Shown: in pieces, positions 1 to 7,674 of the stretch
How positions within the stretch are numbered: position 1 is the first letter of the stretch
Layout: each line of letters starts with the position of its first letter
Origin: an uncultured Eubacteriales bacterium
Lineage (GTDB): Bacteria; Bacillota; Clostridia; Oscillospirales; Oscillospiraceae
Reading direction: 5' to 3'
Assembly: GCA_900550585.1 (NCBI GenBank)
Contig: URST01000034.1
Span: 1 to 20,489 of the forward strand
Length of the DNA: 20,489 bases
Translations under genes and position numbers: made by a program
The notes under the pieces: generated by a model
Databases searched by the model: none
What the model was told of the DNA's origin: nothing
The model's input: only the letters and a program-made list of their open reading frames with translations

Positions 1-77
1 TCTATAAAATTTTTCTCTTCTGCATATCTGATAATCATAGAAATCTATCCCTCCAACTTCCGGTTTACCGGTCTCGT
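1..77. other. AT-rich flank 3' of the GntR gene, no gene seen
   Basis: This short stretch lies beyond the stop codon of the minus-strand regulator. The only structure I see is a 5-bp inverted repeat, CCGGT-tt-ACCGG, at 60-71. It has no adjacent T-run on the minus strand, so it is a poor intrinsic terminator. No open reading frame with a ribosome binding site is visible. The region may belong to the control region of a gene beyond the left edge. Confidence 0.4.
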
Positions 78-776
78 TTACTCCACATATCCGCAGAAGC
101 GCTGGATGCCGGTGCGCAGCAGCTCTGCCGCCGCCGCGCCCTCTCCGGCGCCGATGCAGTCGGTGAAACGCTCCAGCGTCTCCAGACATCGGGCCGTGCC
201 CTCCGCCGCGATATACTCCTGCCAGAAGGCCAGATTCACCGTGGTAAAGGCGTTGAAGATCAGGGGCGTGATGGTGTTGCCGCTGAGGAACGTGATGCCC
301 CTGTGATAGCGGAACAGCGCCTGGGCGAAGTCCTCGGTGCTCCGGGCGGCGGCCTCCTCCGCCTGCCGCTGCAGGGCCCGGAGGGCGGCCATGTCCGCCG
401 CCGTGTGCCGCGCCGCCAGCTCCTCCATGGCCGGGGCCTCCAGATAGTACCGCAGACGCAGGATGCTCAGGGCCGTTTTCCGGTCGGGGATGCCGCCGTG
501 GAAATCCATAATGGCCCGCAGCGTCTCCAGACTGCCGGTCTGGGCGTAGTCCGCCACCGTCACGCCCCGGCGGGACGCGATGTCCAGAAACCCCAGGCGG
601 TGCAGCTCCCGCAGCCCCTCGTGGACCACGGTCTTGCTGATCTTCATCTCGTCCGCCAGCTCCCGCTCCGTGGGCAGGCGGTCGCTGGGGCGCAGCTCGC
701 CGGACAGGATCATGCCCTCCAGCTGCTGCACGAACAGTTCCTTCACGGTGGGCGCCACGATCTCACGGAATGCCAT
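78..776 (-). CDS. FadR-subfamily GntR transcriptional regulator (FCD ligand domain)
   Basis: A 232-residue one-component DNA-binding regulator. Residues about 10-75 are a GntR winged helix-turn-helix (LPTERELADEM, then KTVVHEGLRELHRLGFL, then a wing around RRGVTV). Residues about 95-230 are an all-helical FCD-like effector domain containing FRYHRGITFLSGN. FCD domains usually carry two further histidines near the C-terminus for metal and carboxylate binding; here the matching region (ERFTDCIGAGEGAAAAELL) has none, so the ligand mode may differ. I chose the ATG at 776 because AGAGGA sits 8 bases upstream. An upstream in-frame ATG at 845 would translate through the promoter and the palindromic operator. 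The gene is divergent from the oxidoreductase-hypAB operon and probably controls both it and itself. The ligand is unknown; FadR-family effectors are typically small organic acids or acyl derivatives. Confidence 0.88.
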   Translation of the reverse strand: MAFREIVAPTVKELFVQQLEGMILSGELRPSDRLPTERELADEMKISKTVVHEGLRELHRLGFLDIASRRGVTVADYAQTGSLETLRAIMDFHGGIPDRKTALSILRLRYYLEAPAMEELAARHTAADMAALRALQRQAEEAAARSTEDFAQALFRYHRGITFLSGNTITPLIFNAFTTVNLAFWQEYIAAEGTARCLETLERFTDCIGAGEGAAAAELLRTGIQRFCGYVE

Positions 777-789
777 GTACATCATCCTC

Positions 790-806
790 TCTTGGTCAGA
801 CCAAGA
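790..806. promoter_or_regulatory. Putative FadR-family operator (17-bp perfect palindrome)
   Basis: TCTTGGTCAGACCAAGA is a perfect inverted repeat containing TTGGT-N3-ACCAA, the spacing recognised by FadR/PdhR-type GntR proteins. It lies about 5-21 bases into the predicted transcript of the minus-strand regulator, suiting autorepression. It is centred about 83 bases upstream of the predicted start of the divergent operon. Recognition by the adjacent regulator is an inference from location and motif. Confidence 0.75.
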
Positions 807-816
807 CCATACAAAC

Positions 817-845
817 AGGGTACACAACTTTATGCGAATAGTCAA
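817..845 (-). promoter_or_regulatory. Sigma-A promoter of the GntR regulator
   Basis: Read on the minus strand, TTGACT (840-845) and TACCCT (817-822) are separated by 17 bases. The -35 is good and the -10 is weak (three of six matches). The palindromic operator begins about 10 bases downstream of the -10. Confidence 0.5.
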
Positions 846-865
846 TAGGATTTTGCTGAAAAAGT

Positions 866-874
866 TGGTATTAT
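866..874 (+). promoter_or_regulatory. Extended -10 promoter of the oxidoreductase-hypAB operon
   Basis: TGG followed by TATTAT (869-874) forms an extended -10 hexamer (five of six matches plus TGN). The 846-851 region offers no good -35, consistent with an activated or extended -10 promoter. Predicted start near 881, giving a leader of about 80 bases. The sequence TTGGT at 865-869 repeats one half of the palindromic operator upstream, but the other half-site is absent. Confidence 0.45.
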
Positions 875-960
875 AGGGACAATAGGCACAAAATCATTAC
901 GCGCTCCCGCCCGCCGGGGCAAGCGGCTGGTCGGAGCAGCAGACAACGGAGGAAAGAGAG

Positions 961-3765
961 ATGCGAGATATCAACGGCAGCAAGCCCACCAATTTCCCGC
1001 TGGACGAGGAGAAGCTCCCGTTCAAGATCCCCTGTCCCGACCGGCCGCCCCGGGAGAAGCTGCTGAAGCTGGGCGCCATGATCACCAACCGGATTGGCCT
1101 CAAGACCACCGTGGATGACCCGGAATACTGGGGTCTGGACGGCGTGGTCACAGACGAGATGGTGGACGTGGCCCTGAAGATGGGCGTCCGCAAGCCCAAG
1201 ACCATTGAACAGCTGATGACGCTGACCAAAATGGAGCGTGAGCCGCTGCAGAAGCTGCTGGACGACATGGCATGGCTGGGCCTTATCGAGTACCACTGGG
1301 AGAATCTGGACGGCAAGAACCCTGACCACGAAAAGCGCTATGTCCTGCCCCTGTTCGTACCCGGCAGCGCCGAGTTCCTGAACATGCGGAAAAGCCAGAT
1401 CGACCAGCATCCGGAGGTGGCGGCATTCTTCGAGCGCATGACCATGCTGCCGCTGGAGAAGATCACCCCCATGGTGCCTCCCGGAGGCGCCGGCATCGGC
1501 ATGCACGTCATCCCCGTGGAGAAGGCCATCGAGACGGAGCAGGAGGCCATCGGCCTGGAGAAGATCTCCTACTGGCTCCACAAGTACGAGGGCAAGTACG
1601 CCAAGAGCATGTGCTCCTGCCGGGCCAGCCGGGAGAAGCTGGGCGAGGGCTGCGGCGACGACGTGGAGAACTGGTGCATCGCCGTGGGCGATATGGCCGA
1701 CTATGTGGTGCAGACCCAGCGGGGCGAGTACATCACCTATGACGAGGCCATGGACATCTTCAAAAAGGCGGAGGACAACGGCTTCGTCCACCAGATCACC
1801 AACATCGACGGCGAGCAGAAGATCTTCGGCATCTGCAACTGCAACGTCAACGTCTGCAACGCCCTGCGCACCAGCCAGCTGTTCAACACCCCCAACATGT
1901 CCCGCAGCGCCTATGTGGCGGCGGTGGAGAGCGAGAAGTGCGTGGCCTGCGGCCGCTGCGTGGAGAACTGTCCCGCCGGCGCGGTGAAGCTGGGCCAGAA
2001 GCTGTGCACCAAGGACGGCTTCATCCAGTACCCCCGTGCCGAGCTGCCTGACGAGGTAAAGTGGGGCCCGGAGAAGTGGAGCATCGACTACCGCGACAAG
2101 AACCGCGTCAACTGCTACGACACCGGCACCGCCCCCTGCAAGACCGCCTGTCCCGCCCACATCGCCGTGCAGGGCTACCTGAAGCTGGCGGCACAGGGCA
2201 AGTACCGGGAGGCGCTGGCCCTTATCAAGCGGGAGAACCCGTTCCCCGCCGTGTGCGGCCGCATCTGCAACCGCCGCTGTGAGGACGCCTGCACCCGCGG
2301 CACCGTGGATCAGGCCGTGGCCATCGACGAGGTGAAGCGCTTCATCGCCCAGCAGGATCTGGACGCGGAGACGCGGTTCGTCCCGGAGAAGGTCATCCCC
2401 AAGGTGGACGGCGAGTTTACGGAGAAGATCGCCATTATCGGCGGCGGCCCCGCCGGCATGAGCTGCGCTTACTATCTGGCGGAGAAGGGCTACCGTCCCA
2501 CCGTCTTTGAAAAGGAGAGCCGCCCCGGCGGCATGCTGATGAACGGCATCCCCTCCTTCCGTCTGGAAAAGGACGTGGTGGAGGCGGAGATCGACGTGCT
2601 GCGCCAGCTGGGCGTGGAGTTCCGCTGCGGCGTGGAGGTGGGGAAGGACATCACCATCCAGCAGCTGCGGGAGGAGGGCTACAAGGGCTTCTATGTGGCC
2701 GTGGGCCTGCAGTCCGGCGGCAGACTGCCCGTTCCCGGCGGCGATGCGGCAGGCGTGGAGGCCGGTATCGACTTCATGCGCCGTGTCAACAGCGGCGCGG
2801 ATGTGAAGCTGACGGGCCGTGTGGTGGTCATCGGCGGCGGCAACATCGCGGCCGACGTGGCCCGCACCGCCGTGCGCTGCGGCGCGGACAGCGTCAGCCT
2901 GTACTGCCTGGAGGCCTACGATGAGATGCCCATGGGCGAGGAGGACCGCACCGAGTGCGAGCGGGAGGACATCGCCGTCCACGCCGGCTTCGGTCCCGTG
3001 GAGGTGTCCGCCGAGAACGGAAGGGCCGTGTCCGTTACCTTCAAGAAGTGCCTGCGGGTCAAGGACGAGCAGGGCCGCTTTGCCCCGGCCTATGACGAGT
3101 CGGTGCTGCAGATGGCCCCCTGCGACACGGTGCTGTTCTGCATCGGTCAGAAGGTGGAGTGGAAGGAGCTGCTGGCCGGCACGCAGGTGGCGTTCAACCC
3201 CAACGGCACCGCCAAGGCCGACCCCGTCACCTACCAGACGGCGGAGCCGGACGTGTTCGTGGGCGGCGACGTTTATACCGGGCAGAAGTTCGCCATCGAT
3301 GCCATCGCCGCCGGCAAGCAGGGCGCCGTCAGCCTGCACCGCTTCGTGCAGGGCGCGACCCTGACCATCGGCCGTGACCGCCGCCAGTTCATCGAGCTGG
3401 ACAAGAAGAACGCCCTTATCGCCGTGGACAGCTACGACAACACGCCCCGGCAGCGGGTGGGCTACAACGAGGCGCTGCGGCGGACGTTCCGCGACGAGCG
3501 CATCGCCTTCACGGAGAAGCAGGTCAAGGCCGAGACGGCCCGCTGCCTGGGCTGCGGCGCCAGCGTGGTGGACCCCAACAAGTGCATCGGCTGCGGCGTC
3601 TGCACCACCAAGTGCGCCTTTGACGCCATCCACCTCCACCGGGAGCGGCCGGAGTGCAGCACCATGTACGCCTGCGAGGATAAGATGAAGGCCATCCTGC
3701 CCTACATGGTCAAGCGGGAGATCAAGATCAAGAAGGCCGCCCGCCGCGCCAAAAAGGCCAAGTGA
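961..3765 (+). CDS. Multi-cluster FAD/NAD(P) oxidoreductase: HTH-ferredoxin fused to GltD/NfnB-like subunit
   Basis: A 934-residue cytoplasmic iron-sulfur flavoprotein. Residues about 60-130 look like a winged helix. Then come cysteine groups at C218/C220/C231/C239 and C292/C294/C299, and a 4Fe-4S motif CVACGRCVENCP (327-338). Residues 385-460 form the cysteine-rich domain found at the N-terminus of the glutamate synthase small subunit and dihydropyrimidine dehydrogenase (C385, C393, C397, C432, C436, C440, C444). An FAD fold follows (GGGPAG at 494), then a nucleotide fold (GGGNIAADVA at 625), the second FAD motif (FVGGD around 766), and a C-terminal ferredoxin (C862, C865, C875, C878, C881, C885). 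The strand after the nucleotide glycines reads SLYCLE rather than YRR, which hints at NADH over NADPH (inference). The start has GGAGG 8 bases upstream. hypA begins 1 base after the stop. Substrate and partner unknown; it may pass electrons between NAD(P)H and ferredoxin or a downstream enzyme. Confidence 0.85.
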   Translation: MRDINGSKPTNFPLDEEKLPFKIPCPDRPPREKLLKLGAMITNRIGLKTTVDDPEYWGLDGVVTDEMVDVALKMGVRKPKTIEQLMTLTKMEREPLQKLLDDMAWLGLIEYHWENLDGKNPDHEKRYVLPLFVPGSAEFLNMRKSQIDQHPEVAAFFERMTMLPLEKITPMVPPGGAGIGMHVIPVEKAIETEQEAIGLEKISYWLHKYEGKYAKSMCSCRASREKLGEGCGDDVENWCIAVGDMADYVVQTQRGEYITYDEAMDIFKKAEDNGFVHQITNIDGEQKIFGICNCNVNVCNALRTSQLFNTPNMSRSAYVAAVESEKCVACGRCVENCPAGAVKLGQKLCTKDGFIQYPRAELPDEVKWGPEKWSIDYRDKNRVNCYDTGTAPCKTACPAHIAVQGYLKLAAQGKYREALALIKRENPFPAVCGRICNRRCEDACTRGTVDQAVAIDEVKRFIAQQDLDAETRFVPEKVIPKVDGEFTEKIAIIGGGPAGMSCAYYLAEKGYRPTVFEKESRPGGMLMNGIPSFRLEKDVVEAEIDVLRQLGVEFRCGVEVGKDITIQQLREEGYKGFYVAVGLQSGGRLPVPGGDAAGVEAGIDFMRRVNSGADVKLTGRVVVIGGGNIAADVARTAVRCGADSVSLYCLEAYDEMPMGEEDRTECEREDIAVHAGFGPVEVSAENGRAVSVTFKKCLRVKDEQGRFAPAYDESVLQMAPCDTVLFCIGQKVEWKELLAGTQVAFNPNGTAKADPVTYQTAEPDVFVGGDVYTGQKFAIDAIAAGKQGAVSLHRFVQGATLTIGRDRRQFIELDKKNALIAVDSYDNTPRQRVGYNEALRRTFRDERIAFTEKQVKAETARCLGCGASVVDPNKCIGCGVCTTKCAFDAIHLHRERPECSTMYACEDKMKAILPYMVKREIKIKKAARRAKKAK

Positions 3766-3766
3766 T

Positions 3767-4111
3767 ATGCACGAGCTGGGTATCGTATTTCACACCATTA
3801 AGACGGTGGAGCGCGTGGGCGCGGACAACGGCCTGACGGAGGTGGCCTCCGTCACGCTGGAGCTGGGCGAGGTGTCCGGTGCCATTCCCAAAGAGCTGGT
3901 GAGCTGCTGGGACTGGGCCGTGCAGCGGTCTGATCTGCTGCGAGGCGCGGCGCTGCACATCGAAACGCTGCCCGCCGTCACCCACTGCGGCGGCTGCGGA
4001 CAGGATTACCCCACCGTGGCCCATGGCCGCACCTGTCCCCACTGCGGCAGCGAGGACACATGGCTGCTGCGGGGCAGCGAGATCAGTATCAAGGAGATAG
4101 AGGGTGCATAG
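3767..4111 (+). CDS. hypA: Nickel insertion zinc protein HypA/HybF
   Basis: A 114-residue protein matching the HypA family throughout. It starts with the invariant MHE, whose His2 binds nickel, and carries the zinc site C74-x2-C77 and C90-x2-C93 (HCGGCGQ and TCPHCGS). HypA accepts Ni(II) and, with HypB, delivers it to [NiFe]-hydrogenase precursors; some bacteria use it for urease too. It begins one base after the oxidoreductase stop codon, so the two are probably translationally coupled. Its end adjoins or overlaps hypB depending on the hypB start. No hydrogenase subunit and no hypC, D, E or F is in this window, so the nickel client is not visible. Confidence 0.95.
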   Translation: MHELGIVFHTIKTVERVGADNGLTEVASVTLELGEVSGAIPKELVSCWDWAVQRSDLLRGAALHIETLPAVTHCGGCGQDYPTVAHGRTCPHCGSEDTWLLRGSEISIKEIEGA

Positions 4112-4112
4112 C

Positions 4113-4781
4113 ATGGAACAGTATAAGATCATCGAGGTAAAGGAGAGTGTGTTCGCCGACAACGACCGGGAGGCGGCGCGCCTGCGGGAGGAGCTGAAGC
4201 GGGACAGGACGTTCCTGCTGAACCTGATGTCCTCTCCGGGCAGCGGCAAGACCACCACCCTCCGGGGCACCATCGCACGGCTGCAGAGCGACCTGCGCAT
4301 CGGCGTCATGGAGGCGGACATCGACTCGGACGTGGACGCAAAGGCCATCGCGGACACCGGCGCCCGGGCCATCCAGCTCCATACCGGCGGCATGTGCCAT
4401 CTGGACGCCGGCATGACGGAGCAGGGTCTCCGGGAGATCGGCACCCGGGATCTGGACCTTGTGGTGCTGGAGAACGTGGGCAATCTGGTGTGCCCGGCGG
4501 AGTTCGACACCGGCGCGGTGAAGAACGCCATGATCCTCTCCGTGCCGGAGGGGCACGACAAGCCCCTGAAGTACCCCCTCATCTTCACCGTCTGCGACGT
4601 GCTGCTCATCAACAAGATCGACGTGCTGCCGTACTTCGATTTCGACATGGACAAGGTGCTGGCCTACGCCCATATGCGCAACCCGAACCTGAAGGTGTTC
4701 CCCATCTCCGCCAAGACCGGCGAGGGCATGGACGCATGGTGCGCCTGGCTGCGGCAGCAGACCGAGGACTGGAACCGGTAA
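4113..4781 (+). CDS. hypB: GTPase HypB, nickel insertion
   Basis: A 222-residue G3E-family GTPase. The P-loop is SSPGSGKT (40-47), ENVGNLVCPAEFD (about 120-132) is the characteristic HypB segment, and NKID (167-170) gives guanine specificity. The conserved Cys95-His96 pair in GGMCHLDAG and Cys127 form the metal site at the dimer interface. The N-terminus lacks both the CxxCGC high-affinity nickel motif of Escherichia coli HypB and a histidine-rich nickel store. GTP hydrolysis powers nickel transfer from HypA. I chose the ATG at 4113, with GAGGG 8 bases upstream. A GTG at 4104, preceded by AAGGAG at 7 bases, would add three residues and overlap hypA, and cannot be excluded. The operon ends at the terminator at 4787. 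Confidence 0.95.
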   Translation: MEQYKIIEVKESVFADNDREAARLREELKRDRTFLLNLMSSPGSGKTTTLRGTIARLQSDLRIGVMEADIDSDVDAKAIADTGARAIQLHTGGMCHLDAGMTEQGLREIGTRDLDLVVLENVGNLVCPAEFDTGAVKNAMILSVPEGHDKPLKYPLIFTVCDVLLINKIDVLPYFDFDMDKVLAYAHMRNPNLKVFPISAKTGEGMDAWCAWLRQQTEDWNR

Positions 4782-4786
4782 CAGGA

Positions 4787-4822
4787 TAAAAGAGACGCGG
4801 CCCGCGGGCCGCGTCTCTTTTA
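4787..4822. terminator. Bidirectional intrinsic terminator between hypB and the Ytr-type operon
   Basis: A perfect 36-base palindrome with AAAAGAGACGCGGC on the left and its complement on the right. The A-run on the left and T-run on the right give a U-tract in both directions. It sits between two convergent genes that end at 4781 and 4834. Confidence 0.93.
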
Positions 4823-4833
4823 TTTGTGCGGGG

Positions 4834-6381
4834 TCATTCCCATATCAGCTCCGTGCAGTACAGGGGGTCGAAAAATCCCCACCAGTCGGTGTACATGCGC
4901 TGCTCCGACAGCCCTGTGTCGATGACGGCGCCGTACAGCATACCGGTGCGGTCGTATACCGACACCAGCTTGTAGGTACCCTCGTAGTCGCCGGTGGCCA
5001 GCGCCAGCCTGCCGTCCCGGTACAGCATGGAGATCTCGTCCAGCCGGCTGATAAGACCCAGCGAGGAATAGCTGCCGTAGGCGTAGGTGTAGCCGTAGCT
5101 GCCGTCCTCCAGTGGGCGGAACTCGCTGCTCCAGGCGATCTGCCCGTCTTCATCCAGCTCGGGCCACAGCAGGTCGAAATCGTAGTCCACGGCCCAGCTG
5201 CCGCCGCTGGAGCGCAGCACGGTGAGGTGATTCCCGGCGCAGGCCACCAGCAGGTCATCGCTGCTGTTGTTGTACACCGGCAGCACATAGTCGTAATAGT
5301 CCAGCTCGTAGGACGTGCCGTTCTGCGTCATCATGGTGGCGGTATAGTGGTACGGCTCCACGTTCTCGTCCACCACCAGCGTCAGCTTGCAGCGGAAGTC
5401 ACCGGCATCCAGTATCCGCAGGACGTACTGCCCGTTCTCCGCCGTGGTCAGCAGGACCTCCGAGCGGTCGCGGGTGAGCTGCAGGCCCACCACACGCTGC
5501 GCCGCGATGTCCAGCGGATAGGCCAGACGCAGATGCTCCATGTCCGGCTGGTAGTCGGAGTAGGTGCCGCTGCCGGAGGAGGTGTAGCTTTTCAGCGTCA
5601 GCGGGACATACCACAGGCCAAAGCCCTCCGGTGCCCATTCCGGCTGCGGGTCCGCGTCGGCGGCGAAGCCCACCGTGGTCAGGAAGCCGCCCTCCAGCCC
5701 CACGGAGAACGGCGTAAAGCGGTTCTCCGTGTGGAGCGTGGTATCGCCCATCAGGGTCATGTTGTTGGATGCGTAGTAATAGAGAGTGGGCGCCATCCAG
5801 TCCGTCTCCCCCACGGGGATGCGCAGCTTGTCAAAGACAGGGCAGCCACTTTCCGTAAAGCTGTCCAGATACCGGGGCATGTTGATGTCGTAGCCCTCCC
5901 TGGCCAGATACAGCGGATAGGTGTCGTAGAAGTCCCGCATCCGCAGCCGCTCCGTGTAGCCCCGGTCGTACAGCATATCGCTGTCCTGCGCGGCCTGCCA
6001 CGCCTCCGCCAGGTGGGTCATCATCGGGTCGTCCGCCTGCACCAGCAGCGAGATGTACCGCCGGTTGTTGTCACTGCTGTCGTACAGGTCCTCCCGCCGG
6101 TCGTAGTAGTAAAGGCGTCCGTTTCCCGTGCTGCCGGAGAGGGTGTGGACGGTGTTCCAGGTGTTTCTGCCCACGTCGTACTCGGTGTCCCACCGCAGCT
6201 GGGAGCCGTACTTGGTGGCGGTGTGGAAACGCAGGCCCTCCGCCGCCGTCACATCGCCCCGCGCGGCCTTGACGGTGACGGGCAGGGGCGTGGCGGTGCT
6301 GTCCAGCCGCAGGGACAGCGTGGTCAGGATGACGGCGGCCAGCACCAGCAGTGCCGCCGCGGCCGCAAGGCTCCGTTTCAT
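4834..6381 (-). CDS. Membrane-anchored extracytoplasmic protein of unknown function in a Ytr-type ABC operon
   Basis: 515 residues. One hydrophobic N-terminal segment (about residues 4-24, preceded by MKRS) with no lipobox cysteine suggests an uncleaved signal anchor, with the remaining 490 residues outside the cell. The rest is rich in Tyr, Asp, Thr and Ser and reads as short beta strands, possibly propeller-like, but I recognise no family. Its ATG overlaps the stop of the upstream ABC ATPase by four bases (ATGA), so the two are translationally coupled. It is the last gene of the operon. By analogy it may sense or sequester the ligand that the transporter handles; that is speculation from context. 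It also resembles a secreted or envelope accessory protein only in topology, not in any motif. Confidence 0.8.
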   Translation of the reverse strand: MKRSLAAAAALLVLAAVILTTLSLRLDSTATPLPVTVKAARGDVTAAEGLRFHTATKYGSQLRWDTEYDVGRNTWNTVHTLSGSTGNGRLYYYDRREDLYDSSDNNRRYISLLVQADDPMMTHLAEAWQAAQDSDMLYDRGYTERLRMRDFYDTYPLYLAREGYDINMPRYLDSFTESGCPVFDKLRIPVGETDWMAPTLYYYASNNMTLMGDTTLHTENRFTPFSVGLEGGFLTTVGFAADADPQPEWAPEGFGLWYVPLTLKSYTSSGSGTYSDYQPDMEHLRLAYPLDIAAQRVVGLQLTRDRSEVLLTTAENGQYVLRILDAGDFRCKLTLVVDENVEPYHYTATMMTQNGTSYELDYYDYVLPVYNNSSDDLLVACAGNHLTVLRSSGGSWAVDYDFDLLWPELDEDGQIAWSSEFRPLEDGSYGYTYAYGSYSSLGLISRLDEISMLYRDGRLALATGDYEGTYKLVSVYDRTGMLYGAVIDTGLSEQRMYTDWWGFFDPLYCTELIWE

Positions 6382-7118
6382 GTGTCCTCCTCTCCGTCCA
6401 TCAGGGCATCCAGCGCCTGACTGACCCGGTCGGGCCGGTAGTGATACGTCTCCTTGATATAGGTCATCAGATCCTTGCCGGATTCCTCCAGCGCCTCGGC
6501 GGTACAGTCGCCCACGATGGCGCCCTCCCGGATCAGCACCGCACGGGAGATGCAGTCCTTTACCTCTTCGATGAGGTGGGTGCTCAGCAGCACTGTCTCC
6601 TGCTCCGTCAGGATGCCCAGCAGCACCTTGTAGAAGTCCTCCCGGTTGAAGATGTCGTTGCCGGCGAAGGGCTCATCCATCAGGATGTAGTCCGCGCCCT
6701 GGGACAGGGCCATAATGACCTCGAACTGGTTCTGCATGCCGGCGGAGAAGCTGCGCAGCTTCTTATCCATGGGCAGGGAGAAGAACTCCATCAGGCTCTG
6801 GAACCGCCTGCCGTTGAACCGGGGGAAGTGAGCGGCGCAGAAGTCCCGGTGGACCGCCGGTGTCAGGGCGGGGAAGAAGGAGTGCTCGCAGGTGGCGAAG
6901 CTGAGCCGGTCGATGTTGGTGCGGTCGATGGCCGCGCCGTCCAGCGTCACCGTGCCCTCGTGCTTCACAAGCTCCAGCACGCACTTCATCAGCGTGGTCT
7001 TGCCCGCGCCGTTCTCGCCGAACAGACCCACGATCTGCCCACGGGGCAGCGTCAGGGACACGTCGCGCAGCGCCTCCTTGGCGCCGTATTTCTTGCTGAC
7101 ATGATTGATCTCAAGCAT
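6378..7118 (-). CDS. YtrB-type ABC transporter ATP-binding protein
   Basis: A 246-residue nucleotide-binding subunit. Walker A is GENGAGKT (34-41), Walker B is YILMDE (144-149) with catalytic Glu149, and the switch histidine is in LLSTH. The signature region reads SFSAGMQNQ instead of LSGGQ, a degenerate form common in ABC-2/Ytr-type ATPases. The C-terminal 50 residues are variable. Start: ATG with AAGGAGG 7 bases upstream. It lies 13 bases after the 180-residue membrane protein and overlaps the 515-residue gene by four bases. It presumably drives export or lipid/antibiotic handling through the two upstream membrane proteins, as in the Bacillus subtilis ytr operon. The substrate is unknown. 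Confidence 0.92.
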   Translation of the reverse strand: MLEINHVSKKYGAKEALRDVSLTLPRGQIVGLFGENGAGKTTLMKCVLELVKHEGTVTLDGAAIDRTNIDRLSFATCEHSFFPALTPAVHRDFCAAHFPRFNGRRFQSLMEFFSLPMDKKLRSFSAGMQNQFEVIMALSQGADYILMDEPFAGNDIFNREDFYKVLLGILTEQETVLLSTHLIEEVKDCISRAVLIREGAIVGDCTAEALEESGKDLMTYIKETYHYRPDRVSQALDALMDGEEDT

Positions 7119-7131
7119 ATGCGTTCCCTCC

Positions 7132-7674
7132 TTAGCTGGAATAGGGCGACGCCGCGATGGCGTTCATGACCCGCTGGACGTTTTCCGCTGTGGGCAGGCA
7201 CTGGTCGGGGGTGATCCAGTACCACGCGCCGTAGCACAGGGCCAGCACCAGCGCGCCCAGCACCGCGGCGCACGCGGCCCACAGCAGCGGCGCCGTCCAC
7301 ACCTGACGCCGCAGGGTCCGCCGCCCATCGGGCAGGCGGCGCATGAGATAGATGCTGCGTCCGCCCAGATAGTAGGAGCTGTACAGCATCACGGCGGACA
7401 GCAGCGCCAGCAGCACCACCACGCCGAACACGATGACCACCGGCTCCGCATAGGCGGAGAAGTGGTTCATCAGCGCCGTGTCCATCAGCCGCCCGTCCCA
7501 GTAGAACATACCCCGGTAAGTGGCGCTGTACCGCACGGTGAAGTCGATGACGGCCACCAGGACGCCCAGGCCCAGGCTGCCGATGATGATGCCGTGCATG
7601 GTGTCCGCCGGTACGTTGGGGGGCAGGACGCGCTCAAGCGTCCTGCGCAGTGCGGAAGTCCGTTTTTGCGTCAT
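7132..7674 (-). CDS. Small membrane protein, predicted ABC transporter subunit
   Basis: 180 residues with three strongly hydrophobic segments, around residues 27-45, 75-100 and 127-150, and basic linkers (RRLPDGRRTLRRQ) between the second and third. No family motif is recognised; the role is taken from its place between another membrane gene and an ABC ATPase. The start overlaps the upstream gene by 41 bases. AGGAG lies 9 bases before this ATG, so the overlap looks real. With the 268-residue protein it probably forms the membrane part of the transporter. Confidence 0.8.
   Translation of the reverse strand: MTQKRTSALRRTLERVLPPNVPADTMHGIIIGSLGLGVLVAVIDFTVRYSATYRGMFYWDGRLMDTALMNHFSAYAEPVVIVFGVVVLLALLSAVMLYSSYYLGGRSIYLMRRLPDGRRTLRRQVWTAPLLWAACAAVLGALVLALCYGAWYWITPDQCLPTAENVQRVMNAIAASPYSS

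Noticed and set aside
777..845. 23-residue N-terminal extension of the FadR-type regulator
   Set aside because: It would be translated from the promoter -35 and across the palindromic operator. The ATG at 776 has a better-placed ribosome site and a typical family start.
871..3639. Very long open frame antisense to the oxidoreductase gene
   Set aside because: The opposite strand encodes a protein with clear cofactor motifs. The antisense product is a low-complexity Leu/Ala/His-rich sequence, typical of a GC-rich shadow frame.
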